Shown here: positions 9,592 through 17,142 of the stretch, piece after piece
How the letters are laid out: every line of letters starts with the position of its first letter
Position numbering within the stretch: the first letter of the stretch is position 1
NCBI GenBank assembly: GCA_041392805.1
Contig: JAWKLJ010000001.1
Span: 496,001 to 560,000, forward strand
Direction: 5' to 3'
Length of the DNA: 64,000 bases
DNA from: Saprospiraceae bacterium
GTDB lineage: Bacteria > Bacteroidota > Bacteroidia > Chitinophagales > Saprospiraceae
Notes under the pieces: model-generated
Told to the model about the DNA's origin: nothing
Databases searched by the model: none
What the model saw: the letters and a program-made list of their open reading frames with translations, nothing else
Translations under genes and position numbers: made by a program

Positions 9592-10203
9592 TTAAAAGTT
9601 TCCAAAGTTTTTTTGAGCTAAAAAGGATTTCCACTCTTCGGGGGTGTCCACATCGATTTGGGCGGCAGGAAGGGGCAATTTGGTAAGTTGATCCTTGTAT
9701 TTATGAATAATTTTTTTTGCTCCCATTTTTCCAGATAATGTTAGGATTTCGGAGAACAATTCCGTAGAAAAAAGGGCAGGTACGCCAAGCGATTTTTCGT
9801 AAAAAGCGGCTACTACTGGCACTTTTTTTTCTTGCCATTTTTTTATTAATAATTGAAGATGGGTACTATTTATTAGGGGTTGATCGACCAAGCTAATAAG
9901 CACGGCATCTATAGCAGGTTCAATTTGAAGCAATTTTTCCAGTCCTGCGACAATAGAACTTCCCATGCCACTGCTCCAATTTTCATTTACAGCAACAAGA
10001 AGGTCTGCATCAACCAAGGTATCTTGTATCAAAGGCGCATTCGCCCCCAAGACCAATATTACTGGTCCGCATTCCAGGGCTTTGGCCTCCCGGATAGCTC
10101 TATTGACCAGGCTTTCACCCTGCCATTCGAGCAATTGCTTGGGTGTGCCCATGCGAGAGGAGGCGCCAGCGCCAAGGATGATGATTCCGATCTGGTTAGG
10201 CAT
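9592..10203 (-). CDS. MocA/MobA-like NTP transferase
   Basis: Nucleotidyltransferase of the molybdenum-cofactor cytidylyltransferase-like group (NTP_transf_3). The nucleotide-binding signature LGAGASSRMGTPKQLLEW lies at residues 9-26, and the metal-binding region ISLVDQPLI is around residue 110. Such enzymes join CTP or GTP to molybdopterin, often beside xanthine-dehydrogenase-type genes, but no such genes are in the window, so the substrate is undecided. The 203-residue length is normal. It is monocistronic and marks the left edge of the accessory region. Confidence 0.85.
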   Translation of the reverse strand: MPNQIGIIILGAGASSRMGTPKQLLEWQGESLVNRAIREAKALECGPVILVLGANAPLIQDTLVDADLLVAVNENWSSGMGSSIVAGLEKLLQIEPAIDAVLISLVDQPLINSTHLQLLIKKWQEKKVPVVAAFYEKSLGVPALFSTELFSEILTLSGKMGAKKIIHKYKDQLTKLPLPAAQIDVDTPEEWKSFLAQKNFGNF

Positions 10204-10454
10204 GAAGGATTAATTTATTTTAAACATTACTCGCTTTTCCGATTTATTAGAATCTCCTGGTCAGAAAATTCCATCCACGCAAAATCATAAACATAGTAAT
10301 AGATCTTCTTTTTTTTGGGTTTTGTTTTTGCCCATGATTTCAAGGAGGATCGATCGATTGCGATGAAGAATCTCATCGATCTCTCTTACCACCAGGGTCG
10401 TAGCGTGCCTGAGGTTGACATGGTATTCATTCTTACAATCTATGTAAAAAAAAC

Positions 10455-10845
10455 ATGAAAATTAAAGTTTTTCCATTGCAATTTAAAGGAAATCCAAGGA
10501 TAGGCATACAACCTGGACTATTGGCTTTTTGAGGGACAAGATGGCGGGCAATATAGTACTCGTAGCATTCAACAAATATTTCGCAGAGCAGTTACAAAGT
10601 CTGCGGTCAATCCGTATTCCACCGTTCATACCCTTCGGCATTCCTTTGCTACCCATATACTTGAACGAGGGATGGATTTGCGCTACATTCAGTCATTACT
10701 TGGACACAGTAGCAGCGAAACGACTGAAATTTATGCCATTACTTGTTCCGATTTCACATCGGAATCACGCAAAAAGCTCGTGAAAAACTTTGCAGTCCAT
10801 TTGACTTTTTGGATATTGATGGGGAGAAGAAGGAATGATGATTAG
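10455..10845 (+). pseudogene. Tyrosine recombinase/integrase relic with internal deletion
   Basis: An ATG at 10455 opens MKIKVFPLQFKGNPRIGIQP, typical of the first residues of Bacteroidota tyrosine integrases. From about 10513 the reading jumps by one frame into the C-terminal catalytic part: YWLFEGQDGGQYSTRSIQ, then VHTLRHSFATH with catalytic Arg and His, LLGHSSSETTEIY with His and the nucleophile Tyr, and a stop at 10843. The middle (roughly 200 residues, including the first catalytic Arg) is missing, so the gene is dead. It lies just before the array of attC-like sites and points the same way as the cassettes, so its identity as the lost integron integrase is possible but not shown. Confidence 0.85.
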
Positions 10846-10954
10846 CGTGTTATATTACGGGCTAACTCGCTATATAGCCGGAAACACAGATGTTGGTGGC
10901 AACCCTATGAAGACAATGCAACCTTCAACCGACAGACAAAAAACTGACTGAATC

Positions 10955-11863
10955 GTGACCAAAATTAAAACATACAACACTGAGACATTTAAAACCAAAT
11001 TTATCAAACCGGACAGGAATCTTAACAACCTATTAAAGCCCGACTTCGGTAAGTTTTTTATTGTAAAAGTGGAGGACATGATACGCCTCATTAAACTTCC
11101 CGTTCCGCCAACAAGAGCAACCACCCATACTTTTATTTACCTTACAAGCGGTGAAGCTATCATGACAATTGGTAGTGACACTTATAAAATTTTCAAAGAC
11201 GAATGTTTAATTGTTCCTGCTGGACAAGTATTTTCTTTCAGCAATCTCGACAGCAACAAAGGTTTCTTATGCAACTTTCATAACGACATTATTATTGGCA
11301 AGTTTGGCAAAAGCGACTTGCTGAAAGATTTTGAGTTTTTAAATATTTGGGGTAATCCCCGTATCAGTTTGGACAAGCAAACTTCGCAGCACATTCAACA
11401 ACTGATGAAAAGAATATTACTTGACTACACTTCCAACGGATTGAAAAATTTAGACATTATTCAATCCTATTTTGTTGCCTTGCTTTGTGAGGTAAACAGC
11501 ATTTATAAACCACTTTCAAACAGTAAGCAGACAACTGCAATTACCTTGACAAATAGGTTTAAGGCATTTCTATTTTCAAATATCAAGACGAAACATTTGG
11601 TATCTGACTACGCTTCACTTTTGCACGTAACCCCGAACCACTTAAACAAAGCTGTAAAATCTATCACTGGGAAATCGCCTAAAAAATGGATTGACGACAC
11701 AATTGTTTTAGAAGCAAAAGTTTTGTTGTATCAAACCAACTTGACAATTAGCGAAGTTGCAGCAGACATTGGAATTTACGACCAATCTTATTTCAGCCGA
11801 CTTTTTAAAAAATATGAAGGCGTAACTCCGTTGGAGTTTCGAAAGATGATTGAAAAGTCCTAA
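10955..11863 (+). CDS. AraC-family transcriptional regulator
   Basis: A 302-residue activator-type protein. The N-terminal half is a cupin-like sensing domain (around TFIYLTSGEAIMTIGSDTYKI and ECLIVPAGQ), and the C-terminal 100 residues hold the two helix-turn-helix motifs, ending with AADIGIYDQSYFSRLFKKYEGVTPLEFR. The start is a GTG at 10955; an in-frame TGA sits just upstream and no earlier ATG is available. It is followed by two small membrane proteins on the same strand after a 69-base gap, which it may control. The low G+C and the position right after the integrase relic fit acquired DNA. Confidence 0.9.
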   Translation: MTKIKTYNTETFKTKFIKPDRNLNNLLKPDFGKFFIVKVEDMIRLIKLPVPPTRATTHTFIYLTSGEAIMTIGSDTYKIFKDECLIVPAGQVFSFSNLDSNKGFLCNFHNDIIIGKFGKSDLLKDFEFLNIWGNPRISLDKQTSQHIQQLMKRILLDYTSNGLKNLDIIQSYFVALLCEVNSIYKPLSNSKQTTAITLTNRFKAFLFSNIKTKHLVSDYASLLHVTPNHLNKAVKSITGKSPKKWIDDTIVLEAKVLLYQTNLTISEVAADIGIYDQSYFSRLFKKYEGVTPLEFRKMIEKS

Positions 11864-11932
11864 AAGTGGCTTTCTATGTCCTAACAAATAGCACCGACTT
11901 AATCCATCTTTGCATTCTAAAATAAATTGCAA

Positions 11933-12358
11933 ATGGACACACACATTGTTCCCGAATTTGGTTTCATAAATACAATCGCAGCAATTGCAATTGCTATTAT
12001 TTACATTGCCACATTTTCATTGGTAAAAGAACCACAGAGACAAACTATAAACGCTTTAATTATTGCAGGTGCTGGAGCAGTTTATTGGAGTGGTGGTTTA
12101 GGTGTTTGGGAATTTCCATTCGGAGCAATTATGATTTTTGTTGCTTACAAAGGTTTGACAAATTACACTTTCATTGGTATCGGTTGGCTATTGCATACAT
12201 CATGGGACATTGTTCATCATCTTTACGCAAATCCGATTGTTTCGCTTAGTCCTTCTTCATCGGCAGGTTGTGCGGTGTGCGACACCATACTTGCAATTTG
12301 GTTTTTCTATAAAGCACCTTCTATTTTTGAGTTAGTTCGTAAAACAGCAAAGGCATAA
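11933..12358 (+). CDS. DUF6010-like small membrane protein
   Basis: About 141 residues with four to five hydrophobic segments. The conserved-looking core LLHTSWDIVHHLYANPI...SAGCAVCDTILAIWFFY resembles the DUF6010 family as I recall it; function is unknown. An upstream TTG in frame is possible, but the ATG at 11933 is the better start. An element close to the Bacteroidota -7 box (CATCTTTG) lies about 20 bases before it. The next gene starts two bases after its stop, so the two are co-transcribed. Confidence 0.7.
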   Translation: MDTHIVPEFGFINTIAAIAIAIIYIATFSLVKEPQRQTINALIIAGAGAVYWSGGLGVWEFPFGAIMIFVAYKGLTNYTFIGIGWLLHTSWDIVHHLYANPIVSLSPSSSAGCAVCDTILAIWFFYKAPSIFELVRKTAKA

Positions 12359-12360
12359 AA

Positions 12361-12825
12361 ATGTATCAAACACTTTTAGTTCTACATTCATTAGTTCGTT
12401 GGTTTGTTTTAGCCAGTTTATTGTTGGCAATTTACAAAGGTTATAAAGGTTGGCTTACAAACAAACCCTTTTCAAAATATGACAACAAAGTTAGACATTG
12501 GACTGCAACCATTGCACACATTCAGCTTTGCATTGGACTTTGGTTATATTTCATAAGCCCAATAATCAACTACTTTTTGCACAATTATAAAGAAGCTGTG
12601 CATCAACGGGAAATTAGGTTTTTTGGAATGGAACACAATTTAATGATGCTTGCAGCAATAATTATTATTACAATTGGTTCAGCAAAAGCAAAACGTAAAC
12701 CGATAGACCAAGAAAAATTTAAAACAATGGCACTTTGGTTTACAGTTGGACTTTTGATTATTCTTCTTTCTATTCCTTGGACATTTTCACCACTTGCAAG
12801 CAGACCTTTGTTCCGACAGTTTTAG
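12361..12825 (+). CDS. Cytochrome-b-like four-helix membrane protein
   Basis: A 154-residue integral membrane protein with four predicted helices. The opening LHSLVRWFVLASLLLAIYKGYKGW, the conserved AHIQLCIGLWLYFISP, the FFGMEHNLMMLAAII helix with its His, and the closing IPWTFSP match a common Bacteroidota family usually labelled cytochrome b-like. His residues in helices 1, 2 and 3 could bind haem, but no functional data follow from sequence. It lies two bases after the DUF6010-like gene and is followed directly by the first attC-like site. Confidence 0.7.
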   Translation: MYQTLLVLHSLVRWFVLASLLLAIYKGYKGWLTNKPFSKYDNKVRHWTATIAHIQLCIGLWLYFISPIINYFLHNYKEAVHQREIRFFGMEHNLMMLAAIIIITIGSAKAKRKPIDQEKFKTMALWFTVGLLIILLSIPWTFSPLASRPLFRQF

Positions 12826-12844
12826 TAATAAGACGAAAAAGGGC

Positions 12845-12982
12845 AGCCGCTAACAGCACCTACCAGTAATTTGGCGCGGACGAGGTAAGAGAATGTTTTG
12901 TATCTTTAAACAACCATTTGTAGGTATAGACAGTTGAGTGTTCCTAAACGCCAACTACTGGTAGCTGCAAACCGTTGGCAGC
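12845..12982 (+). repeat. attC-like integron recombination site 1 (about 138 bp)
   Basis: Large imperfect palindrome. The left arm CACCTACCAGTAATTTGGCG pairs with the right arm CGCCAACTACTGGTAGCTG, with one unpaired base. The outer boxes are CGCTAAC (12848-12854) and GTTGGC (12974-12979), separated from the stem by unequal unpaired spacers, as in folded attC sites. By analogy the crossover would be between G12974 and T12975. Confidence 0.75.
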
Positions 12983-13023
12983 AATCGTGGGGCTCCGTGG
13001 ACAGATAATCGTATGGATTAAAT

Positions 13024-13593
13024 ATGACACAAACAGTTAACAAAGAATTAGAAAAATTAAAGTACAGATTAAACTTAATTTTAATCGCGGGGCTGTGTTC
13101 AACGACACTAGCTCCATGTGTGATTTTCTATTTTAGAGGGGAAGGAAAAATCTATTGGATGATTGTGTTTATTGGAATAAGTTATCTTGTCAGTCGACTC
13201 CCTCGAACATTTTATGACAAATTTCAAATATCAAGAGACACAAAGATTTATAAATCACTTGGGGTAGACAAATTTAAAAGGTTCTCCACTAACGGAGACT
13301 TTATCAACAGGAGAATAAGGAAAAGCTATCCAAATCATCGCAATGTGACAAATTTGCGAACAGTAAACGACAAATTGAATGAGACGTATACAATTGAAAA
13401 ATCCCACACAGTACTACTTGTCTTTTGCCTTTTGACAAATGTTTATGCTCTTTTGACAAATTCACTTGGGACAGCAGCCATTTTATTTATAGGGAATTTA
13501 TTGTTTAATTATTACCCGAATCTATTGCAGCAATATAACAGGATAAGGTACAAAAGAATTGTGAATAATTATTCGCCACAAACCATCACCTAA
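13024..13593 (+). CDS. CrtO-like membrane protein (cassette gene)
   Basis: A 189-residue protein with two N-terminal and two C-terminal hydrophobic segments around a basic middle part. The C-terminal signature NYYPNLLQQYNRIRYKRI resembles that of the glycosyl-4,4'-diaponeurosporenoate acyltransferase (CrtO) group, membrane enzymes that acylate a carotenoid sugar in staphylococci. Catalytic function is not evident, and many relatives are uncharacterised. It is the only gene between attC-like sites 1 and 2, thus a classic one-gene cassette (about 12975-13755). A second, divergent member of the same family is at 17836-18303, also next to an attC-like site. Confidence 0.55.
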   Translation: MTQTVNKELEKLKYRLNLILIAGLCSTTLAPCVIFYFRGEGKIYWMIVFIGISYLVSRLPRTFYDKFQISRDTKIYKSLGVDKFKRFSTNGDFINRRIRKSYPNHRNVTNLRTVNDKLNETYTIEKSHTVLLVFCLLTNVYALLTNSLGTAAILFIGNLLFNYYPNLLQQYNRIRYKRIVNNYSPQTIT

Positions 13594-13621
13594 TGACAAA
13601 CCATCAAAAATATGAATCAAC

Positions 13622-13763
13622 CACAGCTGCCAACATCACCTATACGCATGCAGGGGTTTTGTGCTTCGTAGGACAGGAAAGTGCAATATTTGAAGTTCAG
13701 TTCTTCGTAGGAAATGCAGTGGTTAAAATCCCTACCTGCGTATAGCTGATAACCGTTAGCTAC
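13622..13763 (+). repeat. attC-like integron recombination site 2 (about 142 bp)
   Basis: The left arm ATCACCTATACGCATGCAGG pairs with the right arm, which runs CCTACCTGCGTATAGCTGAT. Outer boxes are GCCAAC (13629-13634) and GTTAGC (13755-13760). The layout of unequal spacers and the Gs/Cs opposite each other (TAGGTG/TAGCTG) is the same as in site 1 although the stem sequence differs. The 39 bases starting at 13750 recur exactly at 17811. Confidence 0.75.
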
Positions 13764-13774
13764 AATTTGAAAAG

Positions 13775-14239
13775 ATGATAATGAAACAGGAAACATTACT
13801 AATGAAAACTACTCCACTTATCATCTTGATTATTTGCGGACTTAACTTGAAAGGTCAAGTAAACATATTGGATTGTCTTAGGTTAAAAGATTCGGTTTTT
13901 GGTAAATACCAAAGTGGAGAGTATCCTGCACGAAATGAAGTTATAGACATTAAAAATGGCTATTACGCATTGGCATGTGGTTGGCTCGGTGCAGACGTAA
14001 TAGGAAATCAAGGCAATTCAACCTTATTCTTGGTAATCCAACACGCTGACATTGAAACGCAAGAAAAGTATCTACCAATGATGCGAGACGCAGTAAGCAA
14101 AGGAAATGCAAGAGCAAGCAGTTTAGCTCTTTTAGAGGATAGAGTAGCTTTAAGAAAAGGTGAAAAACAGATTTTTTCAACTCAAAGTTTCTCGAACAAG
14201 CTGACGATAATTATTTTGAATACCTTCTGTAACTTTTGA
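13775..14239 (+). CDS. DUF6624-like protein, 3' end replaced (probably broken)
   Basis: The best start is the ATG at 13802, giving a signal peptide (MKTTPLIILIICGLNLKGQ); two upstream in-frame ATGs exist. The part YALACGWLGADVIG...FLVIQHADIETQEKYLPMMRDAV...ALLEDRVALRKGEKQIFSTQ looks like the conserved C-terminal core of DUF6624, whose function is unknown. After IFSTQ the sequence turns into antisense of the neighbouring HxlR gene: the last 60 or so bases overlap its 3' end, so the natural end and the expected attC site are lost. The N-terminal half is also shorter than in relatives I recall. It is likely a dead or altered cassette gene. Confidence 0.55.
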   Translation: MIMKQETLLMKTTPLIILIICGLNLKGQVNILDCLRLKDSVFGKYQSGEYPARNEVIDIKNGYYALACGWLGADVIGNQGNSTLFLVIQHADIETQEKYLPMMRDAVSKGNARASSLALLEDRVALRKGEKQIFSTQSFSNKLTIIILNTFCNF

Positions 14240-14608
14240 TTTGTCTTGATTAAATCCTGCTTCGGCTATCGAAAACATTTCTGCGTTTTGAACTCTTAAA
14301 TTTTTATCGCTCCACAAAATAATTTCTGTAATTATCGGAGCTAATTCTATGCCCTTTTCTGTTAATAAATAGATGTTTTCTTTTTGATTATCTGGCAATT
14401 TCTGTTTTGTGATTAACTCATTTTCTTCCAACCATTTTAATCTTGACGACAAAATACCCGGAGCAATGCCCTCTGGAGAAATAGAAAAATCCTTAAACGT
14501 TTTCTTGCCTTGAATTAGCATATCTCTTACAATCAACAAGGACCATTTGTCCCCTACGATATCTAAAGTAGAAGCCACAGGACAGCCTGACCTAAAATTA
14601 TTTTTCAT
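14177..14608 (-). CDS. HxlR-family (MarR-like) winged-helix regulator
   Basis: A 143-residue regulator with the HxlR signature: CPVASTLDIVGDKWSLLIVRDML at the N-terminus, then the recognition helix and wing (GIAPGILSSRLKWLEENELI...YLLTEKG). The N-terminal Cys of GCPV can sense electrophiles or oxidation in some relatives. It is transcribed divergently from an SDR gene with a 33-bp palindrome between them, so it most likely represses both. Confidence 0.92.
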   Translation of the reverse strand: MKNNFRSGCPVASTLDIVGDKWSLLIVRDMLIQGKKTFKDFSISPEGIAPGILSSRLKWLEENELITKQKLPDNQKENIYLLTEKGIELAPIITEIILWSDKNLRVQNAEMFSIAEAGFNQDKSKVTEGIQNNYRQLVRETLS

Positions 14609-14645
14609 TTTTTACTATCAAATTAGTAGTAATAAATTATTTTAC

Positions 14646-14678
14646 TTACTTTTGCTACTGATTTAGTAGCAAAAGTAA
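14646..14678. promoter_or_regulatory. Operator palindrome with two divergent promoters
   Basis: Perfect inverted repeat TTACTTTTGCTACT - 5 bases - AGTAGCAAAAGTAA between the HxlR gene and the SDR gene. Each arm also contains TACTTTTG, which fits the TAnnTTTG -7 box, one on each strand. A bound HxlR dimer would thus cover both promoters. A related half-site (ATTAGTAGTAA) lies nearer the HxlR start. Confidence 0.75.
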
Positions 14679-14687
14679 TAATTTTAA

Positions 14688-15458
14688 ATGAAACAATCGC
14701 AACAAATCGTACTCATAACCGGCGGAGGCTCAGGAATTGGGCTTGCCCTAGCCAAAAAGTTTAATGAAAATGACAATACTGTAATAATAACAGGACGTAA
14801 TCTTTCCAAATTAGAAAATGTACAGAAAAAGTTTCCAAGTATTCACATTTTCCAAAGTGATGTAACGGATGATGCAGGAGTAAGAAACTTAGCAGATGGC
14901 ATTCAAGAAAAATTTGGCGGTATTGACATTCTTATAAACAATGCAGGTATAATGAACTTGGTAGATGTAGGAAACGAAAGCAATGACTTGCAAAAACAAA
15001 TGCAAGAAATTGAAATCAACTACAATTCGCCCATTAGACTTTTGCACTACTTTTTACCACAACTTAAAAATAGCAAGCACGCTGTTCTTGTGAATATTTC
15101 TTCAGGTTTGGCTTATGTGCCATTTGCTCAAGCACCTGTATATTCAGGAACCAAATCAGCTTTGCATTTTTGGACATTAGGTATTCGCCCACAGCTGAAA
15201 CCTCATGGTATTAAAGTGGTTGAACTTTTACCACCCGTAGTTGATACTCCCTTAGCACATGGAGCTGATATTGCCGAAGACGATAACTTAAAACCCATGC
15301 CACCCGAAAAATTGGCTGATATTTTTTGGAAAGAATTCATCCGTGGAAAGGAAGAAATTACCCCAGGAATTTCCAAACAACTCAAATTAATGGGCAGACT
15401 CGCTCCCAAGTTCATATTTAAACAATTGAATAAAAAACCGATCCCGAACAATAAATAA
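14688..15458 (+). CDS. SDR-family NAD(P)-dependent oxidoreductase
   Basis: Classical short-chain dehydrogenase of 256 residues. The cofactor motif TGGGSGIG (about residues 11-18), NNAG (about 85-88), the catalytic Ser in VNISSGLAYVP and YSGTK with Tyr and Lys are all present. The C-terminal tail (about 225-256) is basic and extends beyond the core, as in DltE-like members. It is under the shared operator with the HxlR regulator and followed after 21 bases by a small membrane protein gene. The substrate is unknown; an HxlR-SDR pair often responds to toxic carbonyl compounds. Confidence 0.93.
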   Translation: MKQSQQIVLITGGGSGIGLALAKKFNENDNTVIITGRNLSKLENVQKKFPSIHIFQSDVTDDAGVRNLADGIQEKFGGIDILINNAGIMNLVDVGNESNDLQKQMQEIEINYNSPIRLLHYFLPQLKNSKHAVLVNISSGLAYVPFAQAPVYSGTKSALHFWTLGIRPQLKPHGIKVVELLPPVVDTPLAHGADIAEDDNLKPMPPEKLADIFWKEFIRGKEEITPGISKQLKLMGRLAPKFIFKQLNKKPIPNNK

Positions 15459-15479
15459 TCACAAATAAAAAATAACAAA

Positions 15480-15968
15480 ATGGACAATTTTACAATAATC
15501 AACTTACAAGCCTTAACAGGCACAGTGGCAATTATTTTAGCTTTTCAATGGTGGATAAAACCACGCATTGCTAATTTATCTATTCAAGATGCACTTTTGC
15601 CTTTTGTGTTCCTCAATACATTTCGATACTTAGGCTTGTCGTTTATGGCTAAAGAGCAATTTTATGACGGCTTTCCAACTGAATTTTTAAACACAGTCGG
15701 CTTATTGGATTTTTCAACTGCAATTTTAGCTATAATAGCTGCCATTGCCTTAAAAAACAAATGGAGTATTGCCATTCCATTGGTTTGGATATTCAATATC
15801 GTAGGATTTGGCGATTTGATTACAGCTTTTCCACAATTTTTTGGACTTGAACTTTACAACCAAAACCTTGGCTTCATTTGGCTGATGTTTGTAACCTACG
15901 GCTTAGCCACATTTTTAAGCCATATCTACATATTTATCAGACTTTTCAAAAACCTTAAAAAGAAATAA
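15480..15968 (+). CDS. Four-helix membrane protein, unknown family
   Basis: A 162-residue hydrophobic protein with four to five predicted helices and a basic C-terminal end (RLFKNLKKK). I do not recognise a named domain. It begins 21 bases after the SDR gene and ends one base before the start of a broken hydrolase gene, so it was part of an HxlR-controlled operon. Confidence 0.6.
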   Translation: MDNFTIINLQALTGTVAIILAFQWWIKPRIANLSIQDALLPFVFLNTFRYLGLSFMAKEQFYDGFPTEFLNTVGLLDFSTAILAIIAAIALKNKWSIAIPLVWIFNIVGFGDLITAFPQFFGLELYNQNLGFIWLMFVTYGLATFLSHIYIFIRLFKNLKKK

Positions 15969-15969
15969 A

Positions 15970-16247
15970 ATGAACAGAAAAATAATAACAGTCATACTTG
16001 TTGCATTGAGCACTTTTCTATTTAAAATGTAAAGGCTCAAGACGTATATGCAGGAAAAAACACTAAGGTTGAAAAAGATATTTCGGCAGATTTTCCTTTT
16101 GAATCCGAGTTTATCAACATAGGTCAAGATACAATTCACTATGTAGAATCAGGCGAAGGCGACCCAATATTATTACTTCACGGTTTGCCAGCAAATGCTT
16201 ATCTATGGGGTAATGTTATAAGTTCAATGCATGGTTTGAAACGTTAA
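15970..16247 (+). pseudogene. Alpha/beta hydrolase gene, frameshifted and truncated
   Basis: The ATG at 15970 starts a signal peptide (MNRKIITVILVALSTFLF) that runs into a stop at 16030. The adjacent frame continues as NVKAQDVYAGKNT..., then DTIHYVESGEGDPILLLHGLPANAYLWGNVISS, the typical opening of haloalkane-dehalogenase-like hydrolases with the HG oxyanion-hole motif. The protein then stops at 16247, after about 70 of the expected 300 residues, right at the left edge of attC-like site 3. The nucleophile, acid and His residues are lost. Confidence 0.85.
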
Positions 16248-16263
16248 AGTAAAAGAAGAAAAA

Positions 16264-16400
16264 CTACAGCCAACAAGCTATAAAAGCAATAGCGGTTCAG
16301 GTGCAAACTTGAACCGTTTCTGCGTTTAATTAAGTATCTTATAATCCGAAAAGCAATCGCATTTAATCCGCTACTGCTCTTATACAAAACGTTGGCTATA
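16264..16400 (+). repeat. attC-like integron recombination site 3 (about 137 bp)
   Basis: Left arm TATAAAAGCAATAGCGG pairs with right arm CCGCTACTGCTCTTATA, with two substitutions. Outer boxes are GCCAAC (16269-16274) and GTTGGC (16391-16396), again with unequal unpaired spacers. The truncated hydrolase abuts its left side and an intact two-gene cassette follows on the right. Confidence 0.75.
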
Positions 16401-16401
16401 A

Positions 16402-17082
16402 CTAAGCAGAGTACCCAATGAGATAGATGATTTTACCTCCCCTTCCATTGTCCAACTTACCTGATCGCCAGACATAATCTTTCTGATTAATGGATGCTGT
16501 AAGTTCGTCAAGATCGACCGGAGCATATAACTTGAGGAGCGCTAGGAAACCATCAATAAAGGTCACAATTGGCAAAACGGGTATTAAATAGGTAAACAGA
16601 AGTCGCTCTATTCGATATGGTTTCACAAAAGGTGCAGTCAATAGAACGGTTAGCGGAACAATCACTAACATGCCAAATACCTGCCACAAACTATCGTTAT
16701 TACCTTCAACAATTACAATTGGTTGATTTCGTTCGGAAACCTTTGTAAGAATCTCTTTAGCATCCTTCTCATTATATTGATGAAATGAATTCACGCTTAA
16801 ATACAATCCATTTTCATTAGCGCTAAAACTATCAGCTTTTACGTAACATCTTTCAATGGTCGGGTCGATTAAATTGTCTACTGTCTCAAATCCTGCTCCG
16901 CAATTCTTCTCAACAACAACTATTCTGTTCGCGTGTTCCAATCCTTCATTTATCACAGAGATGAATGGTTTGGCTGCATTAACTTTACCAACGAACCAAC
17001 TCATAAACTCATGCACGCAACGCGTCAAAAATGGTGGGAACCAGCTTGCATTTGTTATTTGTGGAACTTGCTTTCTTTTCAT
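16402..17082 (-). CDS. Membrane methyltransferase-like protein with degenerate SAM site
   Basis: A 226-residue protein resembling a Bacteroidota family of class I methyltransferase-like proteins with a C-terminal membrane part. The opening WFPPFLTRCVHEFMSWFV and the closing YRIERLLFTYLIPVLPIVTFIDG...YVWRSGKL...YLIGY match that layout. Where relatives have the SAM-binding motif (DLCSGSGGP type), this protein reads VVVEKNCGAGFE, so methyltransfer activity is doubtful. Two hydrophobic helices lie around 135-180. It is divergent from a TetR gene and shares its operators. Within its cassette it is encoded against the usual direction. Confidence 0.55.
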   Translation of the reverse strand: MKRKQVPQITNASWFPPFLTRCVHEFMSWFVGKVNAAKPFISVINEGLEHANRIVVVEKNCGAGFETVDNLIDPTIERCYVKADSFSANENGLYLSVNSFHQYNEKDAKEILTKVSERNQPIVIVEGNNDSLWQVFGMLVIVPLTVLLTAPFVKPYRIERLLFTYLIPVLPIVTFIDGFLALLKLYAPVDLDELTASINQKDYVWRSGKLDNGRGGKIIYLIGYSA

Positions 17083-17101
17083 AACAATGAATTGATTAAC
17101 T

Positions 17102-17142
17102 TTAGACCAAATGTACTAATTTTTTTAGACCAAATGGACTAA
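17102..17142. promoter_or_regulatory. Two tandem TetR-type operators
   Basis: Two copies of the 18-base element TTAGACCAAATGKACTAA at 17102-17119 and 17125-17142, separated by five bases (23 bases centre to centre). Each has palindromic ends (TTAG/CTAA). They fill the intergenic space between the divergent membrane protein and TetR genes, and the second one touches the TetR start codon. Binding by the adjacent TetR protein is inferred. Confidence 0.75.
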
